Below are positions 31,380 through 40,633 of a stretch of 40,633 nucleotides of DNA, in pieces. The DNA is from Bimuria novae-zelandiae CBS 107.79 (taxonomy: Eukaryota; Ascomycota; Dothideomycetes; Pleosporales; Didymosphaeriaceae), in contig ML976657.1 in NCBI GenBank assembly GCA_010015655.1, forward strand, positions 378,793 to 419,425, in the 5' to 3' direction. Position numbers and translations under genes: made by a program. Every line of letters begins with the position of its first letter. Position 1 is the first letter of the stretch. Under the pieces are notes generated by a model. The model had not been told where the DNA came from, did not search any database, and was given only the letters and a program-made list of their open reading frames with translations.

Positions 31380-32255
31380 TTAATTATTAATATAGTAACT
31401 GTGTCCTGCTTGTTTGCTTTCCAGGCAATTAGGCTACTAAATAGCTTAATAATATATCCTTACGAGCTCTTATAGTTAAGCGTATTATTAGTAAAAGACG
31501 CGTTACTCGCTACTTCTAAAGTATCTGCACCCCTAAGCTAAAGGCCTAATAATCTAGTATTAGCAAGGTAGAGGAGAACTTAATTAGTAGCTACTTAGTA
31601 CTCTTTACCTAGGTTAAATAGGAATTATAATAATTAAAAGCTTATAAAGGCAATATCTAGTCGCGTAGTTACTATAGCGTAAAGAATTAATCCTATCTTT
31701 CGCTAATATTAATTAACTTTAGCCTTACTAGCGAGCCCTAAGCGTGGGAGCAGTTCAACTACTACTATTAAGGTATTATAGCGAATCTTATAGTAATTAA
31801 TAAGGCGCGATATTTTATTAATGTATAAGGCTTATAAAAGCTAAATCTTTCTATTTAGGCGATCCCTAATAATTTTAATCCCTAAGAACTACTATAGATC
31901 TTTCCCGCTAGTAAGGGAGAACTTAGTACTTATTTTTACTATAGCTCCTTTAGCTACGTGCTCTTAATTCTTATAGTAGGCAATAATTAGGTTATCCACG
32001 TAAAAGAAAAGAATAAGGCCATCTTTGATAAGACAACATAGCTTATAGGGGACTGTGGTGAAGCCCATGTTGCGGAGCGTAGATGTGAACTCCCTCTGCC
32101 ATAGTAATGGAGAGATACGTAATCCATAGAGCGCCTTATGCAATTACAGGACTGTGCCTACTCGCGTATATCCGCGGGGCATCCTCATGTAGATCTCTCT
32201 ATCGAGCTTTGCATGTACGAAGGCGTTCGTGACGTCGTATTGAATTAGTTCTAGG
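31380..32255 (-). pseudogene. Copia reverse transcriptase remnant, 3' part
   Basis: Continues the polymerase on the other side of the hAT element: LIQYDVTNAFVHAKLD, IYMRMPRGYTRVG, LHKALYGLRISPLLW, then FFYVDNLIIA at about 31985-32015. The catalytic YVDD is changed to YVDN. Sequence further left should be the connection and RNase H region but is too decayed to read with confidence. Confidence 0.85.
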
Positions 32256-32277
32256 CAGAGCTGGCAACAAGCAAGTC
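32256..32277 (+). repeat. Left terminal inverted repeat of the hAT element
   Basis: 22 bp starting CAGAGCTGGCAACAAGC, a perfect match to the right end. It is followed by several copies of the word ACTTAATTAA to about 32420. Confidence 0.92.
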
Positions 32278-32559
32278 AATTAAGTTAAGGTAAATTACTT
32301 AATTAATTAACCGATATAGTGGCTTTTGCTTAACTTAATTAACTTAATAGCGTAAATCAGGCTCGATTTGTTAACTTAATTAACTTAATTAATAACTTTG
32401 CTAAGCTAATTAAGGGTAATTAACCACCGTAGATCTCGTAGATAGTTTCTAGCTTATCAGGGGTAATAGCGTTAGTACGTTAATTATTTACTATTATTAT
32501 AGGCTTTAAGCTAAGGCGCTTCCAGCTGCGTAGTAATTATAGCGTAAATAAAAGATCCA

Positions 32560-34900
32560 CCTTTATACATAACTATCTCGTCTCTAATAAATCACCTAAC
32601 TCCGAAAAGGTCCTCTCACAATTAGTAGTGGCGACGGGGATACTAAGGATATTAAGAGTAAAGCGCGATAAGACGGGATACTCGTTAGCCTTGCCTATCT
32701 AATAGAGTAGCGGGTTACGCGTAAATAGGGAGTCCTCTAGCACAGGTGGTTTAATTATCTACTACTTAAACTTATTACGGTAGAGGACTAGGCAGGCGTC
32801 ATCACCTTATAGGGTGGCTCTTACAAAGTCTAACCAGCTACTAGATAGCCTAGTACGTGCCTTCTTTAGTAGAGGCTCTAGCGTACTAATGGGAGATACG
32901 GCATCTTTAAACTCTAACTATAAGCGTTAAAAGCCAACGTGGCAATTATCTAGCCAGCCTTTATAGGTGTGACACCCCTTATAGAGATCCTCGTCGTAAT
33001 TAAGCGGTACAGCCCATATCTTATCTATGAGACCTTTTGTGTGTGGGTGGAGACGGCAAGCCGCGTAATATGCTAAGGCGTCCTTTAGCTTACGCAGGTA
33101 CTCAAGGATCTTTGTGTAAGCTATATTATAAGTGGCTTTTATATAGTCCTCCGGGGCATTAACGTTGTTAAAGTTAACGTTATTATATTAAAAGAGCATC
33201 TTGTTAAGGGTAGTAACAAGCTATAAGAGCGTAGGGAGGACCTCCTATATCGCACCTAACGTGCTAGCCACGCCCCTGCCCTCTATACAAATAGTGGCTT
33301 CTTTAAACGGTTGTAGGATCCTTTAGTACTCTATAATCGTCGCCTAGTCCTTAGTAGTAAGGCTATCTTCTTTAATAAACTAACGTCGCTTAATATTAGG
33401 TATATTATTACGTTATCGGGTACCGTAGTAATAATACTTAATAAGCTTATAATTAATATAATTATTAAGGGGTGCGCGGAGCTCGAGCGCGCGCGTAAAA
33501 TAGTTATAATAAGAGTTTTATTTTATTTTTACTAGCTTAATAATTTCTAACGTCTTTAGCTTATTATTACTACCTAATTAGGCGTTATAGGTTACTTAAT
33601 ACTATTTAAGAAGCTAGCGAGCTTAAGGGGTGTAAATAAAGGTAATAACGTTAATAAGTACGCCTAATAGGCTAGCCTATCGCCACTCCTTAAGAAACGC
33701 CGTCTCGTCGTTAAGATACTTATCTATATTATTAAAGGCGTTGCGATCTTTACTAAAGATAATTTATTAGGCTATAAAGTTAATTATGTGGCAGGCGCAA
33801 CGCAGACGCTAATAGTAAGCGTTAAAATTATATTTAATAGCTAGGGCGTTAATCGCAGCGTTATTATTAGTAGTATTATTAAGGATAAAGTAACCTAAGC
33901 TATAAGTAGATATCTTAAAGCTTTTAAGCGTGGCGTTAATAATAGCAGTAATATTAGCGCCTATATATTAGCCTATTAGTAATAACAGGCCTAATACGTA
34001 ATCGCGAGGGTTGCTATCGCTATTAAGATAGTAGACGCAGATACCTGTCAGCGCCTGTTTACCGCCTATTAACGTCTAATTATTAAAGAAGATGTAGATG
34101 GCCAATCGCGCGTCTTATAGATAATTAATAATAGCGGGTATATAAGACTTATACTCCGCAATTATATAGGCTTGTAAGGTGTTGTAAAATCTTTATATCT
34201 CTGCCTTAGCTAACGGGTTGGCCTGCTATAACATGTGGCGAAAAGCTGCGCCCTTAATCACTAAGAGCGCCTAGTTATCTATTACTACTTAATTAAGCAC
34301 TAATTATAGGAAACTCGTGCGCAAAAAGTTTAACGCGATAAAATTAGTAACGCCTTAAAATACTATAAGGCCTTTATAGTAAATATAGGCGAGTAGGGAT
34401 AATTAAAAGAATAACGTTATTATTATCGTGCAGGAGGTAGACTTTTAGCTGCCCTTATTAACGTGGTGTCTAGCTTTACGCTCTGCGAAATAGCGCGCGA
34501 TTAACGTTATTAATTAATTAGCTTAGTAGAACCTATTTAGTTACTTATAGAGGTAATAATAACGGTAGAGCTAATACAGGCGGTGTTATTTGTAGTGCTA
34601 AAGGTAATACCTATATTACTAAACCTAGCTCTTTTAACTGCGCTTTAGGGCGAAAGATGGCTTGTGATAACCTAGTAGGCGTTACTAATTAATACTATTA
34701 TAATTATTGTTATTATTTTTAATATTACTATTAGTAGCTAATTACGCGTTGCCTATAGAGCTCTTATTAGCGTCTAGCTCTAACGGCGCGTTAGTGGCTA
34801 TATTAGTGCCGCTATTTTTAGGGAGGGTTTATAACGCCTCGCTTTTAAGCCGCTAGCTAAAAACTTAAGAGAGGTTACAGTTTATACCCTCTAAGTAATT
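32560..34900 (-). pseudogene. hAT transposase remnant
   Basis: The clearest part is the C-terminal dimerisation region on the minus strand (about 32581-32690): NEYPVLSRFTLNILSIPV, then NCERTFSELGDLLETR. This is the hallmark of hAT transposases (usually CER.FS..G). Upstream coding sequence is too rich in stops to translate reliably, so the 5' limit is a guess. Confidence 0.75.
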
Positions 34901-35230
34901 AGGCGACGCTATATTAATAGAGGAGGGCGTTAGTAGAGGGTAGGAGGTGGGTTAAGGTGGTGGAGATATTAGACAATTGGCGCTATACTATATTAGGCAG
35001 CGCTAGGCTCTAACGCTAGTAAGTCTAATATGCCTTAAGTTAAGATTCACCCGCGCAGGATCCCCCTAACGCCTATAACCTATAGTCACCCCTATATTAC
35101 GGCCTATTAAGTCTGCTAATTAAGTTAATTAAACAGGCATAATTTGCTTAATTAACTTGATAACTTTTGCCTCCCTAATTGACTTGATTAACTTGCTACA
35201 ATTAAGTTAATTAAGTTAAGTTATTAAGTC

Positions 35231-35252
35231 GACTTGCTTGTTGCCAGCTCTG
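35231..35252 (-). repeat. Right terminal inverted repeat of the hAT element
   Basis: Reverse complement of the left 22 bp. Copies of the TTAATTAACTT-type word also precede it, from about 35110. Confidence 0.92.
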
Positions 35253-35260
35253 GTTCTAGG

Positions 35261-38200
35261 TTAAATCGTGCAGCTATTGCCATAAGCATGCGAAATGATC
35301 GTCCTGCCAGCGTTGCGGCATAGGTTTCTTGTAAATTAAGGTGCCGCTATTAATTGCCTTGCACCACTAATCTCGCCTTGCATTTCTGTAATTAATAGTG
35401 CTTATTAAACTTGTAGGTATATACCCACATGCAGTCAAGAATCTAATAACCTAATACTCTTATTAGAGCTACTGCAACCTCACTCCAGGACTTTATTTCC
35501 TTATAGCTCTAGAGATAAGATTGCTCGGCTTCCTTCCACATATTATAGAGTGGGTGATCCTCGAGCTTGCTTCGACATGTGGGTGGCTCTAGGAGTACAC
35601 TTTAATATGGTTTCTTGCCCGATGTGATCATTCGTCGAAGCTGCGCCTTATTGAGAGCCTTGCCTTTATATTTGCCGCTACTACTAGCTTTAGTGCCTGC
35701 TATAAAGGCTGCGGCCCATAGGCTTGTTTGTAACTGCCCTATTTACACTACTAGCGATAGTTTAAGCTAATTATCTCCTACTATTAATTATGTAAGGAGT
35801 GTTACTAGTAGTAGTATTAAGGGAGGCGTTAAATATTTATACCTAACTTTCTTATCTTACCTATACTTAGAAGCTCCTTTAACCTCTTCCTCTAACGCTT
35901 TACTAATTATCTTATTTTTAAAGAAGGACTCGGTGGCTTACTCTTATTAAGGTAAGAAAGGTAACTTTACTAATCGTACCTAGGCTGCTATTTCTTCTAA
36001 TATACTATATATAAGGTTATTTATTAGGTCTTTGGTTTTACTTAAGAACATAGTATCCTCGTTAAATATTACGTCGCAAGTACTAATTGTCTTTGCTAGG
36101 GAGGGGATCTATATCCTCTAGATATTAGTTAATCTATAGCTAACTAGATAGCCTATCTAAGCTTTAGGGTCTAGCCGTTGGAGCTTGCTCTTGCCACGTT
36201 TAGTATTATTAGTTATAGCGAAGGCTTTGCAGCTATAGGCTTTTAAGTAAGCTTAATTAGGCTTCTTTAGTTAAGTGATAACGCCGTTCTAAAGAGCTAC
36301 TATTATAAAGAACACTTTGTATAGTAATCGCTATTAATTAGTGTAGTTTAGGGTTCGATTATAGAGGTAGACTGTAGCTTAGGTAATCTTAGGCTATATC
36401 TACTAAGGTAGGTTAAAGTTAAGTTGCATCGCACGCGCTTTCTCCTTAATTATACCCCCTAAGCGTTTAGCCCCTCTATTTTATGCTTAATTATTAGGTA
36501 CTAAAGGCTTAATTCTAATACCTTATACTAAGCACCACTTCTTAACGTCTGCCTTAATAAAAAAGATCTTGTTATTAGATTTAATTACTTTTACTATAAT
36601 ATTATATTATACTCTTATAAATAGTATAAAGGTGCTAAGTTACTTAATAATAGATCGTGCTAGGCAATTATTCTTAAAGTAGAAGTCCTATATAAAGCTA
36701 GAGAATTAATTAGTAATTAGTATTTAGCTTTTTTCTCTTATTAAGCTATCTGCTTCGTAGTCGTAAAAATTAATTACGACTCGCTTACTAAGGCCTTTAG
36801 TTAGGTCTCTAGCTTGCTAGCGTATTTTCTGTTTTAGTTTTACTTTACCGCAAGCGTTATACTTAATAGTAGGTAGGCCTTTAATCTTTACTCTCTTAAA
36901 TTACTATACGAGATGTTCGAGAGCCTAAGGGCCTAAATAGCCTAATTATTAGTACTAGGTTAATGCGTTTACCCTCTATAGTCTTCGTTTAGTGCGTGTG
37001 TTAGTCTTATAGGTGGCATGCGCAGCTTTAGTAGGAGTACCACCTATTAGCCTTATCCTATGTTCTAGCACCTACTATCTATGTAACTCTTAAAATTCTG
37101 CTAGTATAGTATTGTCTCTTCTCTTTAGAGTCGTTAGGTCTACCTTTATGTCCTACCAAAGGCCTTGCCTCCGGAGTAATCGGAATAATATAAGATTACA
37201 GAGCAGGTTAGGGCAATAGGCGATATTATTTAGCTATATTATTTAATTACCGCTTACACTTTATACGTTAAGATAGACGCTCCTGTATCCTTTAATCTAT
37301 ATTTGCGTATTCCCTGCCTATATAAAGTCTCTCGGCGCTGGTGGCTAGTAGGAGACAAAGCGATTAATGTTGTTAAAGATATAGCAAGTTATGCCTAAAT
37401 CGAGTATAGCTAAGCATCGTAATAGGTACGTGTTTAGGTTAGTATAAATAGATGTAGCTTTAAAGCTTGCTAGGATTTTAGTGATCTTGCGTCTATCTAG
37501 TCACTTATTATTAGCCTTAGTAATTCGAGTTAGAGTGGGAGTATACAATAATTTAATTCTAGGTGTTTAAGATTTTAGTCTTTTTACTATTCTTAACTTC
37601 TCTTAGAAGTTAGTATTATGTTCTAGCCTAAGCTTAACTAGTTTTACTATAAGAGGGTTCGCTCTAAACTAGTCTAGCTACTTGTTTAGAAAGGCATAGA
37701 AATAGTCTTAAAGACTATAGCGTAGTTTATAAGTAGGGTAATAATTACTACTAACTATTATTAGCTTAAGGCTCTAAGGCAACTGCTTAGATTTAGTGCA
37801 TTAACTATTATTTTATTATTTATAATTCTAAGGTCTTCCCTAACTTTTAGATAATGCTGCTTTATCTATAAGAGAGGCGTCCCTGTCTGTAGCCTAGGTA
37901 GATTTACCACTATTAGCGAGAGATAAACCTGTAATAGCAAAAGCGCCCTTTTATTTGCCCTTAATTAGGTGCTGCAGGATTATATAGTCTTAGAAAAGTT
38001 TTATTATATTCTTTTATAAGATAGTTATATCTCTGCTTCTATGTTGCTAGAAGGTTGTTACCTATATAGGTGCGATATAGATAACTGCCTTTATAAAGTC
38101 TTCTTTAACTAAGTCTAGCCTTTAAAGCTTTAAGACCTAATTAGTCTCTGCTTTTATAGCTGCATGATCGTACTTAGATAGCTATATAGCCTATAATCTA

Positions 38201-38742
38201 GCTATTCTTATTAGCTTAAGGGCTTCTTGGTATCTTGCCCTTGCTCGTCAATGTTTGTCTTAATAGTTAACCCTAACTATAATCGTGAGGTTATTAATCT
38301 ATTACTTTATTATACCTCTAGGGATGCAGCAGTTACTCTGCAGGTGTATAGAGATTGTTAATTAGAGAAAGGTAACTACCTTATTAAGGTCTGCCTTTTA
38401 TTCTTGGTAGTCTCGGTCTGTAATCTTATAGATCTCGAGCCGTTCTTTATAATAGTCGCTATTATCTTTGTATGCTTTCGCACCTGCCGTTAATAGATAG
38501 GATAGCAATATTAGCACGTTATTTAGGTTCGCGGTCATGTAGGCGGCGCTTAATTAGTAGTTGCTTATTAGTGGCGGCACCGGCATCGCGGGTTTTTGTT
38601 TTGGTTTATCTATTAGCGCTAGGTTAATAATATTCTAGACCTTTAGGAATTAGCATCTTGTTTTAAGCTGTTTTAGCCATGGCGTGTAATTTGTGTAATT
38701 AGTCAGGATAACTGTAGGATCTCTGAGGGTCGATAGAGCCAT
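35261..38742 (-). pseudogene. Copia gag-integrase-RT remnant, 5' part
   Basis: Gag begins at ATG 38742 (minus strand) and reads MALSTLRDPTVIL, then YTPWLKQLKTRC followed by a stop; this matches the start of fungal copia gags. An integrase remnant lies at about 36600-36850, with a zinc-binding-like NACGKVK segment and VINFYDYEADSL before DFYFKNN. The reverse transcriptase begins near 35560 (WVYTYKFNKH, KARLVVQG, ETYAATLAGRS, LMAIAARF) and is cut at 35260 by the hAT insertion. Stops are frequent and are TAA or TAG. Confidence 0.85.
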
Positions 38743-38793
38743 TGTGATTAGTTTAATTGAGGCAGTATCGGTTGAGGCAGTAAGACTCTTAAT

Positions 38794-39041
38794 TGTTAAA
38801 TTAAAGGGTGTTTTTAATAAGATAGAAAAGTAATTAATTCTTATGTTGTGTCTTTATAAGAATGTAAGGCTCTTTTATCCTTACGTCTCACGTTAAGACG
38901 CTAATCTATTTCCGTTGAGTAAGGAGAGTCGCCCTTTGTCCCGCCTGGAATCGTGCGGATGAACCGGACTGCTGGCAAAGTCTCTTTGTGTAGGGTTGCG
39001 CTAGCTACCTTCGTGTGTGCAAAGGGCCATGTAATCGGACA
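38794..39041 (-). repeat. 5' LTR of the copia element
   Basis: Begins TGTTAAATTAAAGGG and ends AATCGGACA on the plus strand. Almost all differences from the 3' LTR are transitions. Confidence 0.93.
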
Positions 39042-39259
39042 ACTATTATACTTTTTTCTTAAACCTAATTATTATTAGAAAATTAAAATTCTAGAGTTAT
39101 AGAGAGGGCCTTTCTCTATAACTTTGGTTAAGAAAGCTTTTAAAAAGAAAAAGTAAGTTAGCTAAAGAGTTACACAGCTTTAAAGTTGCTTATTTTCTTT
39201 GATTTTCCTAGTAAAAGGCGATCGTTACGCGAATCCGATCGTTACGCGCACAAACACGT
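39042..39259 (-). repeat. Outer part of the right arm of the foldback element
   Basis: Reverse complement of the left arm. Its continuation lies at about 30500-30650, on the other side of the inserted retrotransposon: the join across the ACTAT duplication matches the left arm without a gap. Confidence 0.8.
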
Positions 39260-39261
39260 TA

Positions 39262-40539
39262 CCGGGTTCATGAACCTTGAGAAAGAGAAAGTTGTTGGGA
39301 ACGGAATGGGGAAGTGCGCGAGCGAGGGATAGAAATGGGTGTGGTGTGGTTGGCTTTCCGAGGGGTGCGCAGTAGGGATGTGGTAGTTGAGTGTGTCCGG
39401 GCAGCTCAACACATGTTGTGGACGATGCAGAGAATGGGAGTTGTCTGCATTCTTGCGACGGTTACATACCGTTTCTCTCGTCTTTGAATTTGAACCTCCA
39501 GGCGAGAGCGAGTGAGCGCGTTACCGACGATACCGTGGAGCGAGGACGTTATGCGCACGAAGAACGCACATCATAACGCCATGGCTGTCGCCATTGTGGG
39601 CGCGGGGCTCGGGTTTGTTCTTCTGGTTATGTATGCACCGTACCTATCTCTGAATTTCTACAATGCTGAATTAAGATGCTTTTTAGAAAGGGAATGAAAA
39701 TGGAAGTTCTGACTATGTGTTGTTATAGTGTGGCGTTCACCATCCGTAATTGGCAACGTATACGTGCTTCCAACCCCCGATGTGCACGGGAACGAAGCAG
39801 AAAAGATGAATCGAAAAGAAGGGCAGTGGAGGAGGAGAACGGGATGAGTTGGGCGGACACGCCTGGAATGCTCTAGATGGTCGGCATGATGATGCTAGAC
39901 CGTGAGATGGTGAGCCTCAACTCACATTCGGTTACACTGTGAACAGTGTGTAAGCGATGCATGCCTCATGTATGTAGCGGTCTCTGCAAAGTCAAAGTCG
40001 TCCAGTATCTAACTTGTAGGCAAGTAATACCTCGATACACAAGACCGATCACTTCCACCAATGAGTCAGACCTAGAGCCGTCTGTCCACTGCCGGCGTGG
40101 TCGTTCCTCTCATTCCGAACGTTGGGTCCTTCTATGTATGTAGCGCTCCCTGGAGTCTCGTGGGGTGTATTACTTTTTGATATCTGTTCAGAAGCGCTTC
40201 GGGTCCATGGTATCAGTGCCTCATTTTTTCGAGAACACTCATCACGATCGCTCGAAGAGCACGAGTCAGGAGTTCGCGGAGCATGCATGGAACCTCAGTA
40301 AGCTTTTTCATCGTACGTACCATTTCGGTGCGTGAATCCGCAAAACACATACTGTCAGCGGTACACAGATTAAAATCTAATTTCCCATTCTTCCCGAGGA
40401 ATAATCCATGTTTCCAATGTTCTCAGTTTGTTTGAGACATAGATCGTGTCTTTGAGGGACTACCTTGCACCAAAAGCCAATTACTCTTCGAAAGACATCT
40501 CGTCTTTTTGAGCTTATAACGCTCGATTTTTGAAGAACA
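39262..40539. other. Intergenic region, no supported gene
   Basis: Base composition returns to normal directly after the foldback element. Only short frames without protein-like features are seen on either strand. Confidence 0.4.
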
Positions 40540-40633
40540 TAAGCTAGCCGATACGTAAGCTGGCCACCCGGGTAAGCTGGCCACCCCACCAAAACGCGAC
40601 ACCTGCACAAAACACGCCACATCTCTCCACAAC
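40540..40633 (+). mobile_element. Probable end of another inverted-repeat transposon, cut by the window edge
   Basis: TAAGCTGGCCACC occurs at 40556 and 40573, and a variant TAAGCTAGCC at 40540, so three copies are spaced 16-17 bases. Iterated GGCCA-containing words near an end also occur in the Fot1/pogo-like element of this window. A TA at 40552-40553 could be the target duplication. The other end is outside the window, so this rests on the left end alone. Confidence 0.4.

Larger units (their letters stand above)
32256..35252 (-). mobile_element. hAT-family DNA transposon nested inside the copia element
   Basis: 2997 bp with 22-bp perfect terminal inverted repeats beginning CAGAGCTGGCAACAAGC and an 8-bp target duplication GTTCTAGG (32248-32255 and 35253-35260), exactly the hAT pattern. 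The insertion splits the copia reverse transcriptase. The element is AT-rich and its transposase frames are full of stops. Confidence 0.93.
30656..39041 (-). mobile_element. Ty1/copia-type LTR retrotransposon, RIP-degraded, minus strand
   Basis: 8386 bp in total, about 5.4 kb without the hAT insertion. It is flanked by the 5-bp duplication ACTAT (30651-30655 and 39042-39046). The two LTRs (248-249 bp) start TG and end CA. Coding remnants on the minus strand appear in copia order: gag, integrase, reverse transcriptase. The polypurine tract lies beside the left LTR, so the right LTR is the 5' LTR. All frames contain stops from C-to-T/G-to-A changes. Confidence 0.93.
30155..39259. mobile_element. 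Outer foldback/MITE-like element with very long inverted arms
   Basis: Both ends carry the same inverted sequence (GTGCGCGTAACGATCGG, later GCCTTTTACTAGG and AAAATCAAAGAAAATAAGC). Without the nested 8.4-kb retrotransposon and its 5-bp duplication, the element is about 714 bp. Its left arm (30155 to about 30490) pairs with the right arm (about 30500-30650 continued at 39042-39259) almost throughout, so it is close to one large palindrome. The flanking TA at 30153-30154 and 39260-39261 suggests a Tc1/mariner-type target duplication. No coding capacity is visible. The outermost bases differ at a few C/T and G/A positions, so the exact ends are approximate. Confidence 0.75.

Noticed and set aside
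1..40633. tRNA genes, rRNA genes and CRISPR arrays
   Set aside because: No T-loop/cloverleaf pattern, rRNA segment or regular spacer-repeat array was recognised on either strand; a tRNAscan-type search would settle the tRNA question.

Overview
The window reads as nuclear DNA of a filamentous ascomycete (Pezizomycotina, most likely a Dothideomycete; this assignment is inference). The evidence is: genes split by short introns (mostly 47-99 nt) with GT..AG ends and CTAAC/CTGAC-like branch sites; fungal families such as an Ayg1-type polyketide hydrolase, an ENA-type P-type ATPase, ketopantoate reductase and a Src1/Heh1 inner nuclear membrane protein; and transposons mutated C-to-T/G-to-A in the CpA/TpG context, the signature of repeat-induced point mutation (RIP).

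Layout. 1-4.5 kb: mostly non-coding, with a doubtful acidic ORF (1404-1832, +) and a four-exon small secreted cysteine protein (2259-2864, -). 4.5-5.9 kb: Ayg1-like alpha/beta hydrolase (+). 6.2-8.4 kb: no conventional gene, but six similar promoter-like modules (TATAAA, pyrimidine-rich stretch, YTAAAA, ATG) in one orientation. 9.0-11.2 kb: Src1/Heh1 (+). 11.5-12.5 kb: NMT1/THI5-like binding-protein gene (-) with a 1-nt frameshift. 13.1-14.1 kb: dienelactone-hydrolase family protein (-) with (GTT)14 beside its start codon. 14.4-16.5 kb: replication protein A large subunit (+). 17.0-18.0 kb: ribosomal protein eL42 (+). 18.4-19.7 kb: ketopantoate-reductase family protein (+). 19.9-22.5 kb: RIP-inactivated Fot1/pogo-like transposon with 96-bp terminal inverted repeats. 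23.1-24.9 kb: F-box-like protein (+). 26.2-29.6 kb: six-exon ENA-type cation ATPase (+). 30.2-39.3 kb: a three-level transposon nest, in which an almost palindromic foldback element holds a Ty1/copia retrotransposon (minus strand), which holds a hAT element; all are AT-rich and RIP-mutated. The last ~95 bases look like the beginning of another inverted-repeat element cut by the window edge.

The genes do not form a pathway or cluster. Core housekeeping genes (SRC1, RPA1, eL42) sit beside accessory genes (secreted protein, Ayg1-like hydrolase, F-box protein) and repeats. All splice junctions were read by eye from frame continuity and consensus sites; no transcript data or database search was available.
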